Below are positions 14,925 to 23,635 of a DNA stretch of 42,196 nucleotides, piece after piece. Under the pieces are notes generated by a model. It saw nothing but the letters and a program-made list of their open reading frames with translations. It was not told the origin of the DNA and made no database searches. Within the stretch, counting starts at the first letter, position 1. Every line of letters begins with the position of its first letter. The translations under genes were made by a program, and so were the position numbers. Source of the stretch: an uncultured Monoglobus sp. (GTDB lineage Bacteria > Bacillota > Clostridia > Monoglobales > Monoglobaceae); the NCBI GenBank assembly GCA_947624775.1, contig CANQLT010000011.1, forward strand, positions 1-42,196. The letters run 5' to 3'.

Positions 14925-16058
14925 TTATACCTTTGCTTTAATATCGGTATAATTTGATATCGTGTATTTGTTTTTGCCGCCGCGCTTTGATTTGTATAGA
15001 AGAACGTCCGCGGCTTTGTAGAGCTGCTCATATAGCGGGCGGGGGCTTTCCTTCGGTACTATCACGATGCCCATGCTGACTCCGAGGCGGGTGCCGAACG
15101 TCTCGTTTAAGACGCCGCATATTTTAAGCACGCTTTGGGCTTTTTGCTCGATGATGTCTTTGTCGCCGATGTTGCGCAGCAGTACAAAAAACTCGTCGCC
15201 GCCTGTGCGGCTCAGTATATCGTCCGACCTGAACGCTCGCTTGAGCTCGCGGCCGAACGCCGCAAGTATTTTGTCGCCCTGTATATGGCCGTACATATCG
15301 TTGACGTTTTTAAAGTCGTCGAGATCCAGCATCATGGCGGTGTAGGCCTCATTTGTACCGTTTGATCGCATGTATCTCAGAGAGTTGTACTCACCCGAAC
15401 GCTTGTTGAGCAATGATGTCAGTGAATCGGTGCTGCTCAGCTTGTAAAGCTCGTTTTGAGCGGCGTAGTCCTTCATGCGCGTGTAATACACAAAATACGA
15501 CGCGAGCCACGACATCATCAGCGCACCTGTTGCCGATATCGTGTCATAGTCGGCGATGTCGGGCGTTTTGAACCGCTGCGACAGAATTATAAACAAAACG
15601 GTCATCACCGCGGTGAGCAGGTCCATGGCGATCGGCCGCACCACAAACGCGGTAGACAGCATGATTATCAGCAGCGGATAGAAAACCGCGGGACTGTCGG
15701 GGCTCAGAAAAACGCCGGTAAGTATGGCGGCGCCCAAGGTCAGCGCGGACATCAGGACGCACATGGTCCGGATAAGAAACGAGTTTGATAACCCGCGTTT
15801 GAGAGCTATAGCCGAAAATATTCCCGCCGCCAGAAAAACGGGATAGAACACGAGCCTTGCGGGGTTCGGGCTCAGCTCCGCCAAAAAGAACGGAGCCGGC
15901 AGAAGCATCAGGGTCGAGATAATAAGACCCGCCGCGGACGAGATCAGCATATAATAAAGGTTCAGCCGCGCCTTACCCTCGGCATATTTAGAAAACCGCA
16001 CCGAGCGGATCTTTAATATTTCCAAATTGCTTTTTATATTAAATTTGATCTTGTTCAT
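14925..16058 (-). CDS. Membrane-bound GGDEF diguanylate cyclase
   Basis: A 377-residue protein that should make cyclic di-GMP from two GTP. Residues about 35-195 form roughly six membrane helices without a recognised sensor domain. The GGDEF domain spans about 205-370: SSTDSLTSLLNKR (208-220), LDLDDFKNVNDMYGH (244-258), and the intact active-site loop GGDEF at 286-290. An RXXD inhibitory site (RSDD, 277-280) sits exactly five residues before it, so the enzyme should be product-inhibited. It is monocistronic and convergent with the SLH gene at 13011. No EAL, HD-GYP or PilZ gene is visible in this window. The start has GAGGAG 12 bases upstream. Confidence 0.93.
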   Translation of the reverse strand: MNKIKFNIKSNLEILKIRSVRFSKYAEGKARLNLYYMLISSAAGLIISTLMLLPAPFFLAELSPNPARLVFYPVFLAAGIFSAIALKRGLSNSFLIRTMCVLMSALTLGAAILTGVFLSPDSPAVFYPLLIIMLSTAFVVRPIAMDLLTAVMTVLFIILSQRFKTPDIADYDTISATGALMMSWLASYFVYYTRMKDYAAQNELYKLSSTDSLTSLLNKRSGEYNSLRYMRSNGTNEAYTAMMLDLDDFKNVNDMYGHIQGDKILAAFGRELKRAFRSDDILSRTGGDEFFVLLRNIGDKDIIEQKAQSVLKICGVLNETFGTRLGVSMGIVIVPKESPRPLYEQLYKAADVLLYKSKRGGKNKYTISNYTDIKAKV

Positions 16059-16090
16059 AACGGTTAGTAGCTCCTCGTTTATTACTCTTT

Positions 16091-16119
16091 ATTTTACTAA
16101 TTTTTTGAGGATTAGTCAA
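16091..16119 (-). promoter_or_regulatory. Promoter of the diguanylate cyclase
   Basis: On the minus strand TTGACT (16114-16119) and TAAAAT (16091-16096) are 17 bases apart, about 35 bases before the start codon. Confidence 0.7.
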
Positions 16120-16166
16120 GTGTTTTTTGATTTGATCACCGCGCGGGCAGTCTGTGAATTAAGGGC

Positions 16167-16195
16167 TTGCATAATTCGATGTTTTATGTTATAAT
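16167..16195 (+). promoter_or_regulatory. Promoter of the envelope operon 16235-22920
   Basis: TTGCAT (16167-16172) and a perfect TATAAT (16190-16195) with a 17-base spacer. Transcription would start near 16202, which argues for the ATG at 16235 rather than the one at 16205. Confidence 0.75.
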
Positions 16196-16234
16196 ATATT
16201 CAGTATGTATAAATATGGGCAAGGAGTTAAAAAC

Positions 16235-16969
16235 ATGAGAAACACAATTGAAATTTTGGGAGTAAAAATCGACAGGGTAACCGCGGCTTACGCTCTTAAA
16301 AGAGCGGAACATCTGGTGCGCACGCCGGGGGTATCCATGATATTCACTCCAAATCCCGAAATAGTTATGGCGGCTTATGAGGATCCCGAGTTCAGAGATA
16401 TACTAAACTCGGCGGACATGTGCACGCCCGACGGAATAGGCGTGGTGTACGCGGCGAAAATGCTGGGAACGCCTGTGCCCGAGAGAGTGGCGGGGTTTGA
16501 TCTGACCTGCGGCCTGCTTGAGAGCCTGCGCAAGACCGGCGAGGGCGTGTTCCTTTTCGGAGCCAAACCGGGGGTCGCCGAGACCGCGGCCGACAAGCTC
16601 AGGGAAAAATATTTCGGGCTCAACGTGTGCGGCGTGCATAACGGATATTTCACCGACGACGAAAACGACGAGATCATAAGGCAGATAAACGAGTCGGGAG
16701 CCAAGCTGCTGCTTGTGTGCCTGGGCGCGCCCAAGCAGGAAAAATGGATATACGCGAATCGTGAAAAGCTCACGAGCGTCAATCTTTGCATGGGCGTCGG
16801 CGGAGCGCTGGACGTGTTTGCGGGAGTGGCGAAGCGCGCGCCCGAGATATTTATTAAAATGAATCTGGAGTGGTTCTACAGATTTGTCACTAATCCCAGC
16901 AGGCTGGGCCGCTTTGCGGCGCTGCCGAAATTTATGAGAACCGTAAGAAAAGACGCCAAAAAGCGGTGA
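16235..16969 (+). CDS. WecG/TagA/CpsF family glycosyltransferase
   Basis: A 244-residue GT26 family enzyme. Family members transfer N-acetylmannosamine (TagA) or a related sugar to undecaprenyl-diphosphate-GlcNAc in wall teichoic acid or polysaccharide synthesis at the membrane's inner face. Signatures seen are FTPNPEIVMAA, TPDGIGVVYAAKMLG, the loop LLVCLGAPKQEKWI and MGVGGALDVFAG near the end, then RAPEIF and LEWFYRF. The ATG at 16235 is preceded by AAGGAG with eight bases spacing; the in-frame ATG at 16205 has no ribosome site and nearly coincides with the transcription start. It is first in a seven-gene run. The exact sugar and polymer cannot be told. A UDP-GlcNAc epimerase is not visible here. 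Confidence 0.92.
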   Translation: MRNTIEILGVKIDRVTAAYALKRAEHLVRTPGVSMIFTPNPEIVMAAYEDPEFRDILNSADMCTPDGIGVVYAAKMLGTPVPERVAGFDLTCGLLESLRKTGEGVFLFGAKPGVAETAADKLREKYFGLNVCGVHNGYFTDDENDEIIRQINESGAKLLLVCLGAPKQEKWIYANREKLTSVNLCMGVGGALDVFAGVAKRAPEIFIKMNLEWFYRFVTNPSRLGRFAALPKFMRTVRKDAKKR

Positions 16970-17021
16970 GCGTTTTTTGAAATTATATTGACGGAATTGA
17001 CAAGGAGAAAGGATTGTTGTT

Positions 17022-17567
17022 ATGCTTTATTTATTTTTAGCGGACGGATTTGAGGAGACCGAGGCTATAGCCACGCTCGACGTGCTGCGCCGCGGAAACA
17101 TAAAGACAAAGACCGTGGGAGTCGGAGGCGAGTTTATTTTCGGCACCCATGAGATAGTCGTTAAGGCCGATACCACCGAGGTCGATTATAACGATATAGA
17201 TGGCGTTATACTGCCGGGCGGAATGCCGGGCACGCTCAATCTTCAAAAGGATGAGGGCGTCACCAAAGCCATAAACTATTGCATGGAAAACGGAAAGCTG
17301 GTGGCGGCTATCTGCGCTGCGCCGATGATAATAGGCGAGATGGGATACTTGGACGGCAAAAAAGCGGTCTGCTTCCCCGGCTTTGAGGACAGCCTCGGCG
17401 AAGCCGAGATAATGCCCGATGGCGTTGTGGTAGACGGCAACATAATAACCGCAATGGGCGCGGGCCGCGCTCTGGAATTCGGGGCCGCGATCTGCGACTA
17501 TATTTCAAACGAGCCGGGCAAGGGAGCGAAGGTGCTCAAAAAGATGATGTTCCCGCAGCTCGCGTAA
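17022..17567 (+). CDS. DJ-1/PfpI family protein (YajL/ThiJ-like)
   Basis: A 181-residue single-domain protein of the DJ-1 clade with the features LADGFEETEA (6-15), ILPGGMPG (63-70) and the nucleophile elbow AAICAAP with Cys98. The conserved acid near Glu14 that tunes the cysteine is present. Family members act as glyoxalases, deglycases or chaperone-like stress proteins; the true activity of bacterial YajL-type proteins is debated, so no substrate is assigned. Its stop codon is separated by one base from the ATG of the next gene, implying tight translational coupling with the 5-formyl-THF cyclo-ligase. Confidence 0.92.
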   Translation: MLYLFLADGFEETEAIATLDVLRRGNIKTKTVGVGGEFIFGTHEIVVKADTTEVDYNDIDGVILPGGMPGTLNLQKDEGVTKAINYCMENGKLVAAICAAPMIIGEMGYLDGKKAVCFPGFEDSLGEAEIMPDGVVVDGNIITAMGAGRALEFGAAICDYISNEPGKGAKVLKKMMFPQLA

Positions 17568-17568
17568 T

Positions 17569-18129
17569 ATGGACAAGATCAAACAAAGAAAATTACTGAG
17601 ATCCGTCAGAGACTGCATGAGCGAGAGCGAGCGCGTAAAAAAAAGCGCCGCCGTCTCAAGGCTGCTGACGGATTGGGAAATATACAAAAAGGCCGACGCT
17701 GTCATGACATATGTCTCGTTCGGCAGCGAGGTCAAAACCGACGCGGTGCTCGAAAAAATTTTGAGCGACGGCAAAACCGCGGCCGTGCCCCTGTGCGGAG
17801 ACGGGGCGGAGATGATCGCGCGCGTCATAGGATCAAGGGATGAACTGAGCCCCGGCGCCTACGGCGTGCCCGAGCCGCCCGAGACCGCTCCTTTGATCGT
17901 TAAGGACAAGATCGACCTGATAATCGTGCCCGGATTGGGCTTTGACAAAAGCGGGTATCGGATAGGATACGGCAAGGGTTACTATGATAGGTTTTTGAAG
18001 GATTATCGGGGCGCGGCGGTCGGTCTGTGCTTCGGCGCGTGCTTGCTCGAAAAAATATGCCGCGGCCCGCACGACCGAAAAGTCGGTTTTATAGTTACCG
18101 AAAATAAAATAATCAAGACGGGGAATTAA
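17569..18129 (+). CDS. 5-formyltetrahydrofolate cyclo-ligase
   Basis: The enzyme converts 5-formyl-THF to 5,10-methenyl-THF with ATP, returning the stored folate to the C1 pool. The 186-residue product matches the family length. It has the N-terminal basic helix KIKQRKLLRSVRD, YVSFGSEVKTD, LIIVPGLGFDKSGYR and the hallmark nucleotide-binding GYGKGYYDRFL (133-143). The ATG sits one base after the preceding stop. The gene is placed in an envelope operon without obvious functional link, apart from the folate enzyme fhs at the start of this window. Confidence 0.95.
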   Translation: MDKIKQRKLLRSVRDCMSESERVKKSAAVSRLLTDWEIYKKADAVMTYVSFGSEVKTDAVLEKILSDGKTAAVPLCGDGAEMIARVIGSRDELSPGAYGVPEPPETAPLIVKDKIDLIIVPGLGFDKSGYRIGYGKGYYDRFLKDYRGAAVGLCFGACLLEKICRGPHDRKVGFIVTENKIIKTGN

Positions 18130-18162
18130 ATCAGCATAAATCTCGTAACGGAGGGAAATCAA

Positions 18163-19320
18163 GTGGAACAAAAAGTCAGAACTCTGGAGGAGCTTGAGGC
18201 AAAGAAGGCCGCCAGGGAAGCGGCGAAAAACCTAAAGAAAAAGCGCAGAAAGCGCAGAAAGAGAATTTTTATATGCTCTGTGATCGCGATACTGGTTATC
18301 GCGGTTGTGAGCCTTGTCGGTTATGAGGTCTACAGCGACATAAGCGGCAGAGACGGAGACGACAAAATGTACGTTATCGACGTGCCGGCGGGTGCGGGTG
18401 CTTCGACCGTCGCCAACCTTCTGGCGAATCGCGGAATTATCAAATACGCGCCGCTGTTTCGGATGTACGCGGGCAACCGCTATATGTTCCAGCAGGGACG
18501 GCATTCGGTATCGTCGTCGATGACATACGACGAGCTGCTGACAACATTCGCCAGCTATGCGGACGGCGGAGTAGGAGACCAGATCGAGGTGGTTATTCCC
18601 GAGGGCAGCGAGCTCAAGCAGATCGCCGCCATACTCGAGGCGAGCGGCCTGGTGACGACGCAGGATTTTATGAACGAGGTAAACTATGGCGTTTTCGACT
18701 ATAATTTCGTGAACGTGATACCCAGAGCGGAAAACAGGCTGGAGGGCTATCTCTATCCCGCCACGTATCAGATATATCCGGGCACATCGCCCCACGATAT
18801 AGTGACGATGATGCTGGACGCTTTCAACGCGAAGGTCATGCCGGTCTATAACGCCAGCAACACCACCGACCCTGTGGACTACGTTGTGACAATGGCGTCG
18901 GTGATCGAGCGCGAGGCCGCTTCGGAGGAGGAAATGCCTATCGTATCGTCGGTGTTCAATAACCGTTTGTACGAGGGCAGAAAGCTTGAATCCTGCGCGA
19001 CCGTTCAGTATATTCTGGGCGAGCGCAAGCCTGTTCTCAGCGAGGAGGACACCGAGATAGACTCGCCCTATAACACGTATATTAACAAGGGTCTGCCGAT
19101 AGGTCCCATAAGTTCGCCGGGACTGGCGGCGGTGCGCGCCGCGCTCTATCCCGAGGCCACACCGTATATGTACTTCCTGGCGGCCCCCGACGGCTCGAAA
19201 AATTATTTCTCAACGACCTATGAGCAGCACGAGCAAAAAATGGAGCAGATCGCCAACGGCGAGCCCGTGACCGATACGCCGATCGAGACGCCCGCGCCCG
19301 AGAGCGATGAGGACGAATAG
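18163..19320 (+). CDS. mltG: Endolytic murein transglycosylase MltG
   Basis: MltG cleaves nascent glycan strands at the outer face of the membrane and may set glycan length. The 385-residue product has a charged Lys/Arg-rich cytosolic start (1-34), one membrane helix (about 35-55), a LysM-like module (70-125) and the YceG catalytic domain. The catalytic glutamate is E249 in ASVIEREA, followed by SVFNNRLYEGRKLESCATVQY and SPYNTYINKGLPIGPI, each shortened here, all diagnostic. The C-terminus ends in an acidic Pro/Glu tail. The start is GTG with GGAGGG eight bases upstream. The mltG-trmR order is conserved in many Bacillota. RodA two genes on supports a wall-elongation role. Confidence 0.95.
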   Translation: MEQKVRTLEELEAKKAAREAAKNLKKKRRKRRKRIFICSVIAILVIAVVSLVGYEVYSDISGRDGDDKMYVIDVPAGAGASTVANLLANRGIIKYAPLFRMYAGNRYMFQQGRHSVSSSMTYDELLTTFASYADGGVGDQIEVVIPEGSELKQIAAILEASGLVTTQDFMNEVNYGVFDYNFVNVIPRAENRLEGYLYPATYQIYPGTSPHDIVTMMLDAFNAKVMPVYNASNTTDPVDYVVTMASVIEREAASEEEMPIVSSVFNNRLYEGRKLESCATVQYILGERKPVLSEEDTEIDSPYNTYINKGLPIGPISSPGLAAVRAALYPEATPYMYFLAAPDGSKNYFSTTYEQHEQKMEQIANGEPVTDTPIETPAPESDEDE

Positions 19321-19328
19321 ATTTTGCC

Positions 19329-19991
19329 ATGATCGACGACAGTATTAACCATGAGTATATAATAAGATATATTAGAGATGTGCTGCCTGAGCGCGCCGGC
19401 CTTTTGGCCGAGCTGGAAAAGTTCGCCGCGGAGCATGAGGTGCCGATCTCGCAGCCCGAGACCATAAGACTTATAGAGGTTTTGATACGCTTGGGCGGGA
19501 TCAAAAATATCCTGGAGGTCGGAACGGCGATAGGCTATTCGGCTCTTCGTATGGCGCGTATCGCGCCCGATATCACGGTCGACACCGTTGAGATAAATCC
19601 CGAGGCTGCGGCGTACGCGCGGCGGGTGTTTGAGCGCGCCGGCGTGAGCGGGCGCGTCACTCTGTTTGAGGGCGACGCGGCCGATATTCTGCCAAAGCTC
19701 AGAGCGAATGGCAGAGAATACGACATGATATTTGTGGACGCCGCCAAGGCGCAGTACGGCAGCTTTTTCGAAAGCTGCCGCGATATGCTGAGGCCGGGCG
19801 GACTGCTTATCTCGGACAATATTTTATACAAGGGCATGACCGCCACCGATGAGCTGTTGCTCCACCGCAAGCGCACAATCGTCAAAAGACTGCGCGAATA
19901 TGTGGACATGCTGTGCCGAGACAAAAATTTTGATACAGCGGTCGTTCCCGTGGGAGACGGCATGGCGCTCAGCGTCAAGAAAACAGACTGA
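19329..19991 (+). CDS. trmR: TrmR-like class I SAM-dependent O-methyltransferase
   Basis: A 220-residue Rossmann methyltransferase of the O-methyltransferase 3 family. SAM-binding motif I is ILEVGTAIGYSALRMA (61-76), followed by VDTVEINPEAAAYAR, the catalytic-loop FVDAAKAQY and a GGLLISDNILYKG strand. In B. subtilis the gene after mltG (yrrM, trmR) methylates 5-hydroxyuridine at position 34 of tRNAs; the same position and similar length make this the best assignment here. The usual downstream U32 peptidase genes are absent and RodA follows instead. It starts eight bases after mltG. A catechol-type O-methyltransferase activity cannot be excluded. Confidence 0.87.
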   Translation: MIDDSINHEYIIRYIRDVLPERAGLLAELEKFAAEHEVPISQPETIRLIEVLIRLGGIKNILEVGTAIGYSALRMARIAPDITVDTVEINPEAAAYARRVFERAGVSGRVTLFEGDAADILPKLRANGREYDMIFVDAAKAQYGSFFESCRDMLRPGGLLISDNILYKGMTATDELLLHRKRTIVKRLREYVDMLCRDKNFDTAVVPVGDGMALSVKKTD

Positions 19992-20009
19992 ATTCAAAGG
20001 AGCATAAAA

Positions 20010-21125
20010 ATGCTTGAAAAAACCCGAGGCGTTCGCGACGCGATACGCAATATTGACTTCTTTTTGATAGTGATAACCGTTCTTGCCGCGGTTTTCGGGA
20101 TCGTGATGATCTCAAGCGCGGCGGGCGACCATCCGACGCGGTACGTGATCACGCAGAGCGCGGCCCTTGTTTTGGGTCTTATCGGAGTTATCATAATCAG
20201 TATTCTGGACTACGACTATCTGGCGCGGCTCTCGAAGTATATCTATATCGCCTGCGTGGTTCTGTTGGTGCTGGTGCTTATCCCTGGTATCGGCTCACTG
20301 CGCAACGGCGCGCGGAGCTGGTTCAGCCTGGGCCCGCTCAGCTTTCAGCCCGCCGAGCTCGTTAAGGTCGGATTTGTTATCACGTTTTCCAAGCATTTGA
20401 GCGAGGTCGGAAACAAGCTCAATGAGCCTAAGGTTTTGTGGAAGGTGCTGCTGCACCCTGTGATACTCTGCCTTTTGATGCTGCTGCAGCCCGATTTCGG
20501 CACGGTTGTGGTCTTTGTGATGATGACCGCCGCCATGCTGTTTATGGCAAAGCTTAACTGGAAATACTGGCTCGCGGCTTTCGGTGCGCTTCTGGCGCTA
20601 TGCCCGATCGCTTGGTTTTTCCTGCTGCGGCCCTATCAGAAGGACAGGATAATCGCGCTTTTCAATCCCGACATCGACCCCACGGGCAGCGGCTACCACG
20701 TTACCCAGTCAAAGATCGCGGTGGGCAGCGGCAAGCTGACCGGAATGGGGCTTTATAACGGAGCCAGCCGCTATAGCAATCTGCTGCCCGAGCGGCACAC
20801 CGATTTTATATATTCGATCGTTTGCGAAGAGCTGGGAATGATCGGCGGCGCGCTGGTTATAATCCTGCTGACCGCCCTGATCCTGCGCTGCCTCTATATC
20901 GGCATAAACGCCAGAAACAGCGAGGGCATGTATATCTGCACCGGAGTGGCCGCGATGCTGGCGTTTCAGGCCTTTGAGAATATCGGCATGTGCATAGGCA
21001 TCTTTCCGGTAACCGGAATCACGCTGCCGTTTTTCAGCTACGGCGGCTCGTCGCTGATAACAAACATGCTGGCGGTCGGCCTGGTCCTAAACGTCAGGTT
21101 CAGGTACAAGCGAATAAACTTTTGA
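20010..21125 (+). CDS. rodA: SEDS family peptidoglycan glycosyltransferase RodA
   Basis: RodA polymerises lipid II into glycan strands during cell elongation, together with a class B PBP. The 371-residue protein has about ten membrane helices and the family signatures GARSWFSLGPLSFQPAEL, shortened here, LLQPDFGTVVV, the large outer loop with GSGYHVTQSKIAVGSGKLTG, and the C-terminal FPVTGITLPFFSYGGSS. The aspartate in QPDFGT region and the LPERHTDFIYSI motif are as in RodA rather than FtsW, though the two are close. The AAAGGAG ribosome site precedes the ATG. The matching PBP2 is not in this window. Confidence 0.92.
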   Translation: MLEKTRGVRDAIRNIDFFLIVITVLAAVFGIVMISSAAGDHPTRYVITQSAALVLGLIGVIIISILDYDYLARLSKYIYIACVVLLVLVLIPGIGSLRNGARSWFSLGPLSFQPAELVKVGFVITFSKHLSEVGNKLNEPKVLWKVLLHPVILCLLMLLQPDFGTVVVFVMMTAAMLFMAKLNWKYWLAAFGALLALCPIAWFFLLRPYQKDRIIALFNPDIDPTGSGYHVTQSKIAVGSGKLTGMGLYNGASRYSNLLPERHTDFIYSIVCEELGMIGGALVIILLTALILRCLYIGINARNSEGMYICTGVAAMLAFQAFENIGMCIGIFPVTGITLPFFSYGGSSLITNMLAVGLVLNVRFRYKRINF

Positions 21126-21156
21126 TTGATTTTATTGATTTTATTGAGGTGGATTT

Positions 21157-22920
21157 ATGAATGAAACGCGTCAGCCGATGAAGCTCGGCTATCTGATAAA
21201 AAGATTTGTGCCCTATTTCGGGCGCTATAAGCATATTTTGATACTCGACCTGCTCTGCGCGTCGCTTTCCACGGTGTGCGAGCTGGTCTTTCCTATGCTG
21301 GTCCGCTACATAACCGATATTGCGATAAACGACATAGCCGCTCTGACGGTTGCGCTTATCCTCAGAATAGGACTGTTCTATCTGATTCTGAGGCTGATCG
21401 ACGCGGCGGCCAATTTCTATATGGCCGACACGGGCCACATCATGGGAGCCAAAATGGAAACCGACATGCGCCGCGACCTGTTCGATCATCTGGAGCGGCT
21501 TTCGCACGCCTATTATTCCGAGCACAAGGTGGGCCAGATCATGGCGCGAATAACCTCGGATTTGTTCGATATAACCGAGTTTGCCCACCACTGCCCCGAG
21601 GAAATTTTTATCTGCATGCTCAAGATCGTCGTGTCGTTCGTTATACTCTGCGGCATAAACGTGCCGCTCACGGTGATAGTTTTCGCGGCGCTGCCGCTGG
21701 TTATTTTATTTGTTAAATTTTTTAACATCCGCATGAGGGCGGCGTTCAAGCGTCAGCGCGACAAGCTCGGCGAGATAAATTCTCAGGTCGAGGACACGCT
21801 GCTGGGCATACGCGTGGTGAAGTCGTTCGCCAATGAGGACATAGAGGCCGAAAAATTCGAGGACGGAAACGAGCAGTTTTTGGACGCCAAAAAAGAGGGA
21901 TATTTCTATATGGCGGGCTTCAACACCTCGAACCGCTTTTTCCAGGGCATGATGTATCTGATCGTGACTATCGCCTGCGCCGCATTTTTGATGAAGGGAA
22001 AGATCGAGGCGGCCGACTTCACGGCGTATCTGCTCTATGTCAGCACGCTTTTGACTACTATCCAGACGATAATCCAGTTCACCGAGCAGTTCCAGAGGGG
22101 TATGACGGGCATCGAGCGTTTTCTTGAGATAATGGACGCGCCCGTTGATATCCATGACGCGCCCGACGCGAAAGAGCTGGGCGCGGTGCGCGGCGACATC
22201 AAATTCGACAACGTGGGGTTCCATTATCACGATGACAACACAAACGTGCTGAGCGGTATAAACCTTGATATAAAAAAGGGCGAAAAGGTGGCGCTTGTGG
22301 GCCCGTCGGGCAGCGGCAAAACCACGCTGTGCAGCCTGATACCCAGGTTCTACGACGTGACCGACGGCAGGATAATGATAGACGGCAGCGATATTCGCGG
22401 CGTCACGCTCAAATCGCTGCGAAGCTCGATCGGAGTGGTACAGCAGGACGTGTATATGTTCTCGGGCACGATTTTTGAAAACATAGCCTACGGCATGCCC
22501 GGCGCATCCCGAGAGGAGGTCATAGCCGCGGCCAAGCGTGCGGGCGCCCACAGCTTTATCTCGGAGCTGCCGAGGGGTTACAATACCTATGTGGGCGAGC
22601 GCGGTGTCAAGCTGTCGGGCGGCCAGAAGCAGCGCATAAGCATAGCGCGCGTGTTCCTCAAAAATCCGCCGATAATTATTCTCGACGAGGCCACCTCGGC
22701 CCTTGACAACGAGAGCGAGCGGCTCGTTCAGGAATCCCTCGACGAGCTCGCCAAGGGAAGAACGGTGTTCATAATCGCCCACCGCCTCACCACGATACGC
22801 AGCGCGGATTTAATACTCGTCCTCACCGAAAAGGGAATAGAGGAAAAAGGCACCCACAAAGAACTGCTGGAGCAAAAGGGCATATACTATAATCTATACA
22901 GTATGTACGAGAATATGTGA
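21157..22920 (+). CDS. ABC exporter half-transporter (membrane domain fused to ATPase)
   Basis: A 587-residue type IV ABC half-transporter, expected to work as a homodimer or with a partner. Residues about 25-320 carry six membrane helices; the ATPase domain begins near 345. Walker A is GPSGSGKTTL (about 382-391), the Q-loop is VVQQDVYMFSGTIFEN, the signature LSGGQKQRISIARVF (from about 486), Walker B with catalytic Glu is IIILDEATSALD, and the H-loop is IIAHRL. Similar to MsbA/BmrA-type multidrug or lipid exporters; the substrate is unknown. Its place after rodA in an envelope operon could hint at a lipid or wall precursor, but this is weak. Short tandem 9-base repeats (ATTGATTTT) lie just before its ribosome site. 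No terminator follows. Confidence 0.93.
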   Translation: MNETRQPMKLGYLIKRFVPYFGRYKHILILDLLCASLSTVCELVFPMLVRYITDIAINDIAALTVALILRIGLFYLILRLIDAAANFYMADTGHIMGAKMETDMRRDLFDHLERLSHAYYSEHKVGQIMARITSDLFDITEFAHHCPEEIFICMLKIVVSFVILCGINVPLTVIVFAALPLVILFVKFFNIRMRAAFKRQRDKLGEINSQVEDTLLGIRVVKSFANEDIEAEKFEDGNEQFLDAKKEGYFYMAGFNTSNRFFQGMMYLIVTIACAAFLMKGKIEAADFTAYLLYVSTLLTTIQTIIQFTEQFQRGMTGIERFLEIMDAPVDIHDAPDAKELGAVRGDIKFDNVGFHYHDDNTNVLSGINLDIKKGEKVALVGPSGSGKTTLCSLIPRFYDVTDGRIMIDGSDIRGVTLKSLRSSIGVVQQDVYMFSGTIFENIAYGMPGASREEVIAAAKRAGAHSFISELPRGYNTYVGERGVKLSGGQKQRISIARVFLKNPPIIILDEATSALDNESERLVQESLDELAKGRTVFIIAHRLTTIRSADLILVLTEKGIEEKGTHKELLEQKGIYYNLYSMYENM

Positions 22921-22958
22921 TAATATTCGCATTTGGGCGCTAGTCTGCCTCAACATAG

Positions 22959-22986
22959 AGACTAGGTATTAGTGACTAGGGACTAG
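22959..22986. repeat. Heptad array, NNNNTAG orientation
   Basis: Four in-phase heptamers: AGACTAG, GTATTAG, TGACTAG, GGACTAG. They are the reverse-complement type of the CTANNNN heptads found at 23091, 23201 and 26670. It opens the 390-base gene-free stretch 22921-23310, which otherwise holds the elements listed next and a GC-rich inverted segment near 22990-23015. Confidence 0.65.
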
Positions 22987-23043
22987 GGCGGGACGTCGAG
23001 GGCGCCGTCCCCTACACACCTATTTTACATCAATTCCTACATT

Positions 23044-23118
23044 CGCGGGGATACGCAAATGATTTTTGCCAAAATCTCTCCGCGTAATTACTATTCGCTA
23101 ATCGCTAATCACTACGTT
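23044..23118. repeat. 75-bp dispersed repeat element, copy A
   Basis: It begins CGCGGGGATACGCAAATG and ends in four heptads CTATTCG, CTAATCG, CTAATCA, CTACGTT (23091-23118). It matches copy B (23154-23228) at 70 of 75 positions. A short GC-rich hairpin (23123-23142, arms broken by one mismatch) separates the two copies. Confidence 0.9.
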
Positions 23119-23153
23119 GGCAGCTCTCCCCAAGGGGCGAGCCAAACACATGA

Positions 23154-23228
23154 CGCGGGGATACGCAAATGATTTTTGCCAAATCATCTCCGCGTAATCG
23201 CTATTCGCTAATCGCTAATCACTACGTT
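23154..23228. repeat. 75-bp dispersed repeat element, copy B
   Basis: Second copy, exactly 110 bases after copy A. Its left part (23154-23194) can fold: CGCGGGG with CTCCGCG outside and ATGATTT with AAATCAT inside, around a five-base loop. The right part is the same four heptads (23201-23228). No open reading frame is present; it looks like a MITE-like or REP-like intergenic element. Confidence 0.9.
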
Positions 23229-23310
23229 CGTCGGCACACAAAGGCACGGGGATTGTTATATAATAGTATCGGGGCGAAATATTAATTGAATCAAAAGAAA
23301 GGTGATACAA

Positions 23311-23595
23311 ATGAACGGCAGTGAATTTTTGGGTATGCTTATCGTGGCTCTAGTGTCTGTGGGCGGATTTGCCGGGCTGCTGCTCAAATGCTTCAAGCCC
23401 ATAAGCGACCTGAATATGAACATCGTGCGTTTGACCGACGCCATCGATCAGCTGAACCGAAACTACGACAAGCACGAAAGGCGGCTCAACTCTCACAGCA
23501 GGGAGCTTGACGAGCTGGCCGGAATGCTCAGCAAGCACAGTCAGGAACTTGGCCGCCACGACGAGCGGATCAAGGCTCTGGAGTGCAAAGAATGA
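23311..23595 (+). CDS. Small single-pass membrane protein with coiled coil
   Basis: A 94-residue protein: residues 5-27 form one membrane helix (FLGMLIVALVSVGGFAGLLL, from about 6), and 30-92 form a charged helix with heptad-like spacing (LNMNIVRLTDAIDQLNRNYD, ERRLNSHSRELDELAGMLSK) that should be a coiled coil. In size and layout it resembles the XhlA/hemolysin-type accessory proteins of phage-like lysis cassettes and other small bitopic proteins, but no lysis gene is nearby. The ATG at 23311 is chosen because GAAAGGTG precedes it; an in-frame GTG nine bases earlier overlaps that site. A TATAAT at 23259-23264 may be its -10. A hairpin terminator follows. Function unknown. Confidence 0.75.
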   Translation: MNGSEFLGMLIVALVSVGGFAGLLLKCFKPISDLNMNIVRLTDAIDQLNRNYDKHERRLNSHSRELDELAGMLSKHSQELGRHDERIKALECKE

Positions 23596-23600
23596 AAATA

Positions 23601-23635
23601 GCCGCGGGTTCGAAAAAACCCGCGGCAAAATTTTT
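23601..23635. terminator. Intrinsic terminator between convergent genes
   Basis: GCCGCGGGTT (23601-23610) pairs with AACCCGCGGC (23617-23626), followed by AAAA and five Ts. The reverse strand also has a T-rich flank, so it probably serves the minus-strand pair that ends at 23634 as well. Confidence 0.88.

Noticed and set aside
23601-23626. tRNA T-arm-like GGGTTCGAA
   Set aside because: It is part of a perfect 10-bp terminator hairpin and no acceptor or anticodon stems are present.
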